Shown: positions 62,767 to 64,000 of the stretch, in pieces
Numbering within the stretch: the stretch's first letter is position 1
Layout of the letters: each line of letters starts with the position of its first letter
Assembly (NCBI RefSeq): GCF_009733815.1
Contig: NZ_WNXY01000009.1
Span: 1 to 64,000 of the forward strand
Length of the DNA: 64,000 nt
Direction: 5' to 3'
Origin: Pseudactinotalea suaedae
GTDB lineage: Bacteria; Actinomycetota; Actinomycetes; Actinomycetales; Beutenbergiaceae
Program-made: the position numbers and the translations under genes
The notes under the pieces: model-generated
Databases searched by the model: none
What the model was told of the DNA's origin: nothing
What the model saw: only the letters and a program-made list of their open reading frames with translations

Positions 62767-64000
62767 ATGACAGAGACGACGTCCGCACCCGAGGGCAGCA
62801 CCGCGCTCGAGCAGGACACCCGTATCGAGACCACCGGCATCGAGATCGTCACGCCGGACAAACGGACCGCGAAGCCGCGCGACCTGTTCTGGCCCTGGTT
62901 CGCCGCGAACATCTCGGTGTTCGGTGTCAGCTACGCCTCGTTCGTCTACGGGTTCGGCGTCAGCTTCGGCCAGGCGGCGATCGTCACCGTCATCGGGATC
63001 ACGCTGAGCTTCCTGGCGTGCGGCGTCATCGCGCTCGCCGGCAAGCGGGGCTCGGCGCCCACGATGATCCTCTCGCGCGCCTCGTTCGGCGTGGCGGGCC
63101 AGAAGGTCCCCGGCGTGTTCTCCTACCTGATCTCGATGGGGTGGGAGACCTTCCTCGCGATCATGGCGGTGCTCGCCACAGCAACGATCTTCACGCGCCT
63201 GGAGTGGGGCGGCGGCACCACCACCAAGGTCCTGGCCATGCTCGTGGTCGCCGCGTTGATCGTGGGCGCCTCGGTCGCCGGGTACCACCTGATCATGAAG
63301 CTGCAGTCGGTGCTCACCTGGGTCACCGGCGCGGTCACCCTCGCCTACATCGTGCTGACGGTCAGCGAGATCGACCTCGGTGCCGCCGCTGCCATCCCGG
63401 CCGGCTCGGGTCAGGCCATGGTGGGCGCGCTGGTCATGGTGCTCACCGGCTTCGGGCTCGGCTGGGTCAACATCGCCGCCGACTGGTCGCGCTACCAGCG
63501 CCGCGACGCCAACGGCGGTGCGATCGTCTTCTGGAACACCTTCGGCGGCGCGATCGCCCCGATCATGCTGGTGCTCTACGGGCTCGCGCTGATCGGCACC
63601 CGGCCCGACCTCATGGACGGCATCTCCGCCGACCCGATCGGAACCCTGGCCACGCTGCTTCCCACCTGGTTCCTGGTGCCGTTCCTGGTCGCGGCCGTGC
63701 TCGCCCTGGTCTCCGGTGCCGTGCTCGGCATCTACTCCTCGGGCCTGACGCTGCTGAGCCTCGGCCTGCGGGTCAAGCGCCCGGTCGCCGCAGCGATCGA
63801 CGGCGCCATCCTCACCGTCGGTGCCATCTGGGTGGTGTTCTTCGCGCAGGACTTCCTCGGCCCGTTCCAGTCGTTCCTCATCACGCTCGGCGTCCCGATC
63901 GCCGCGTGGGCGGGCATCGCGATGGCCGACACCCTGCTGCGCCGCCGCGACTACGACGACCAGGCGCTCTTCGACCCCCGCGGCCGCTACGGCAGCTGGA
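62767..64000 (+). CDS. NCS1-family nucleobase transporter, 3' end cut off by window
   Basis: The first 411 codons of a cytosine/purine/uracil/allantoin permease. After an acidic cytoplasmic tail come at least ten helices; TM1 begins LFWPWFAANISVFGVSYASF, and GSAPTMILSRASFGVAGQKV is the typical NCS1 loop. GLGWVNIAADWSRYQRRDAN matches the sodium- and substrate-binding region of helix 6. A nucleobase or related heterocycle is the likely substrate, which could feed the amidohydrolase upstream or the pyrimidine pathway at 41999-54233. The C-terminus lies outside the window. Confidence 0.93.
   Translation, partial: MTETTSAPEGSTALEQDTRIETTGIEIVTPDKRTAKPRDLFWPWFAANISVFGVSYASFVYGFGVSFGQAAIVTVIGITLSFLACGVIALAGKRGSAPTMILSRASFGVAGQKVPGVFSYLISMGWETFLAIMAVLATATIFTRLEWGGGTTTKVLAMLVVAALIVGASVAGYHLIMKLQSVLTWVTGAVTLAYIVLTVSEIDLGAAAAIPAGSGQAMVGALVMVLTGFGLGWVNIAADWSRYQRRDANGGAIVFWNTFGGAIAPIMLVLYGLALIGTRPDLMDGISADPIGTLATLLPTWFLVPFLVAAVLALVSGAVLGIYSSGLTLLSLGLRVKRPVAAAIDGAILTVGAIWVVFFAQDFLGPFQSFLITLGVPIAAWAGIAMADTLLRRRDYDDQALFDPRGRYGSW

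Overview
This is high-GC DNA with dense operons, overlapping ATGA/GTGA gene junctions, frequent GTG and TTG starts, Tat and lipoprotein signals, F420-type enzymes, CUT1 sugar transporters and an ECF41-type sigma factor. All of this points to an actinobacterium (Actinomycetota), probably a soil or environmental heterotroph. I see no rRNA, tRNA, CRISPR array, insertion sequence or prophage. No stretch above about 260 bp lacks a gene. The first and last genes run off the window.

Layout. 1-3354 (minus): ABC sugar-transport operon with a sulfatase between the binding protein and the permease. 3542-4522: small DUF4190-like membrane protein and a LuxR-type regulator with a degenerate receiver. 4729-12898 (plus): two very large proteins without signal peptides, of unknown function, joined by a possible 23-codon ORF. 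12908-20335 (minus): kdpABCDE, high-affinity potassium uptake and its sensor. 20547-32315 (minus): a ten-gene catabolic operon of LacI regulator, sugar ABC transporter, two ADP-ribosylglycohydrolase-family enzymes, ribokinase-type kinase, a glycosidase-like protein with an FGE-like tail, a class III CoA-transferase and a CitE-type lyase. Two LacI-type operators sit in front. 32459-36131: mostly single genes (GNAT, DUF952, secreted/anchored protein, double DUF1540 protein, bacterial voltage-gated channel, DUF385 F420 enzyme). 36385-41861 (plus): beta-fructoside operon (ABC transporter, GH32, LacI) behind two GACACGTGTC operators. 41999-49199 and 51395-54233 (plus): reductive pyrimidine (or hydantoin) catabolism, with beta-ureidopropionase, dihydropyrimidinase, an LLM-class flavin/F420 oxidoreductase, a NitT/TauT-type ABC importer, a class III aminotransferase and methylmalonate-semialdehyde dehydrogenase. 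It is interrupted by a minus-strand module (49215-51289) of an ECF41-like sigma factor, a stand-alone homologue of its C-terminal domain, and an NmrA-like oxidoreductase. 54241-59106: VOC protein, HxlR regulator, two RibD/DHFR-like reductases, two alpha/beta hydrolases and a zinc alcohol dehydrogenase. 59132-64000: TetR regulator divergent from an MFS exporter, an amidohydrolase and a truncated NCS1 nucleobase transporter.

The window is a string of substrate-specific uptake-and-degradation modules, each with its own regulator. The least explained parts are the giant-protein pair, the ADP-ribosylglycohydrolase/ribokinase/CoA-lyase operon, and the ECF41 module with its matched promoters and detached regulatory domain. 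Functions are assigned from visible motifs and gene context only; no database search was run.
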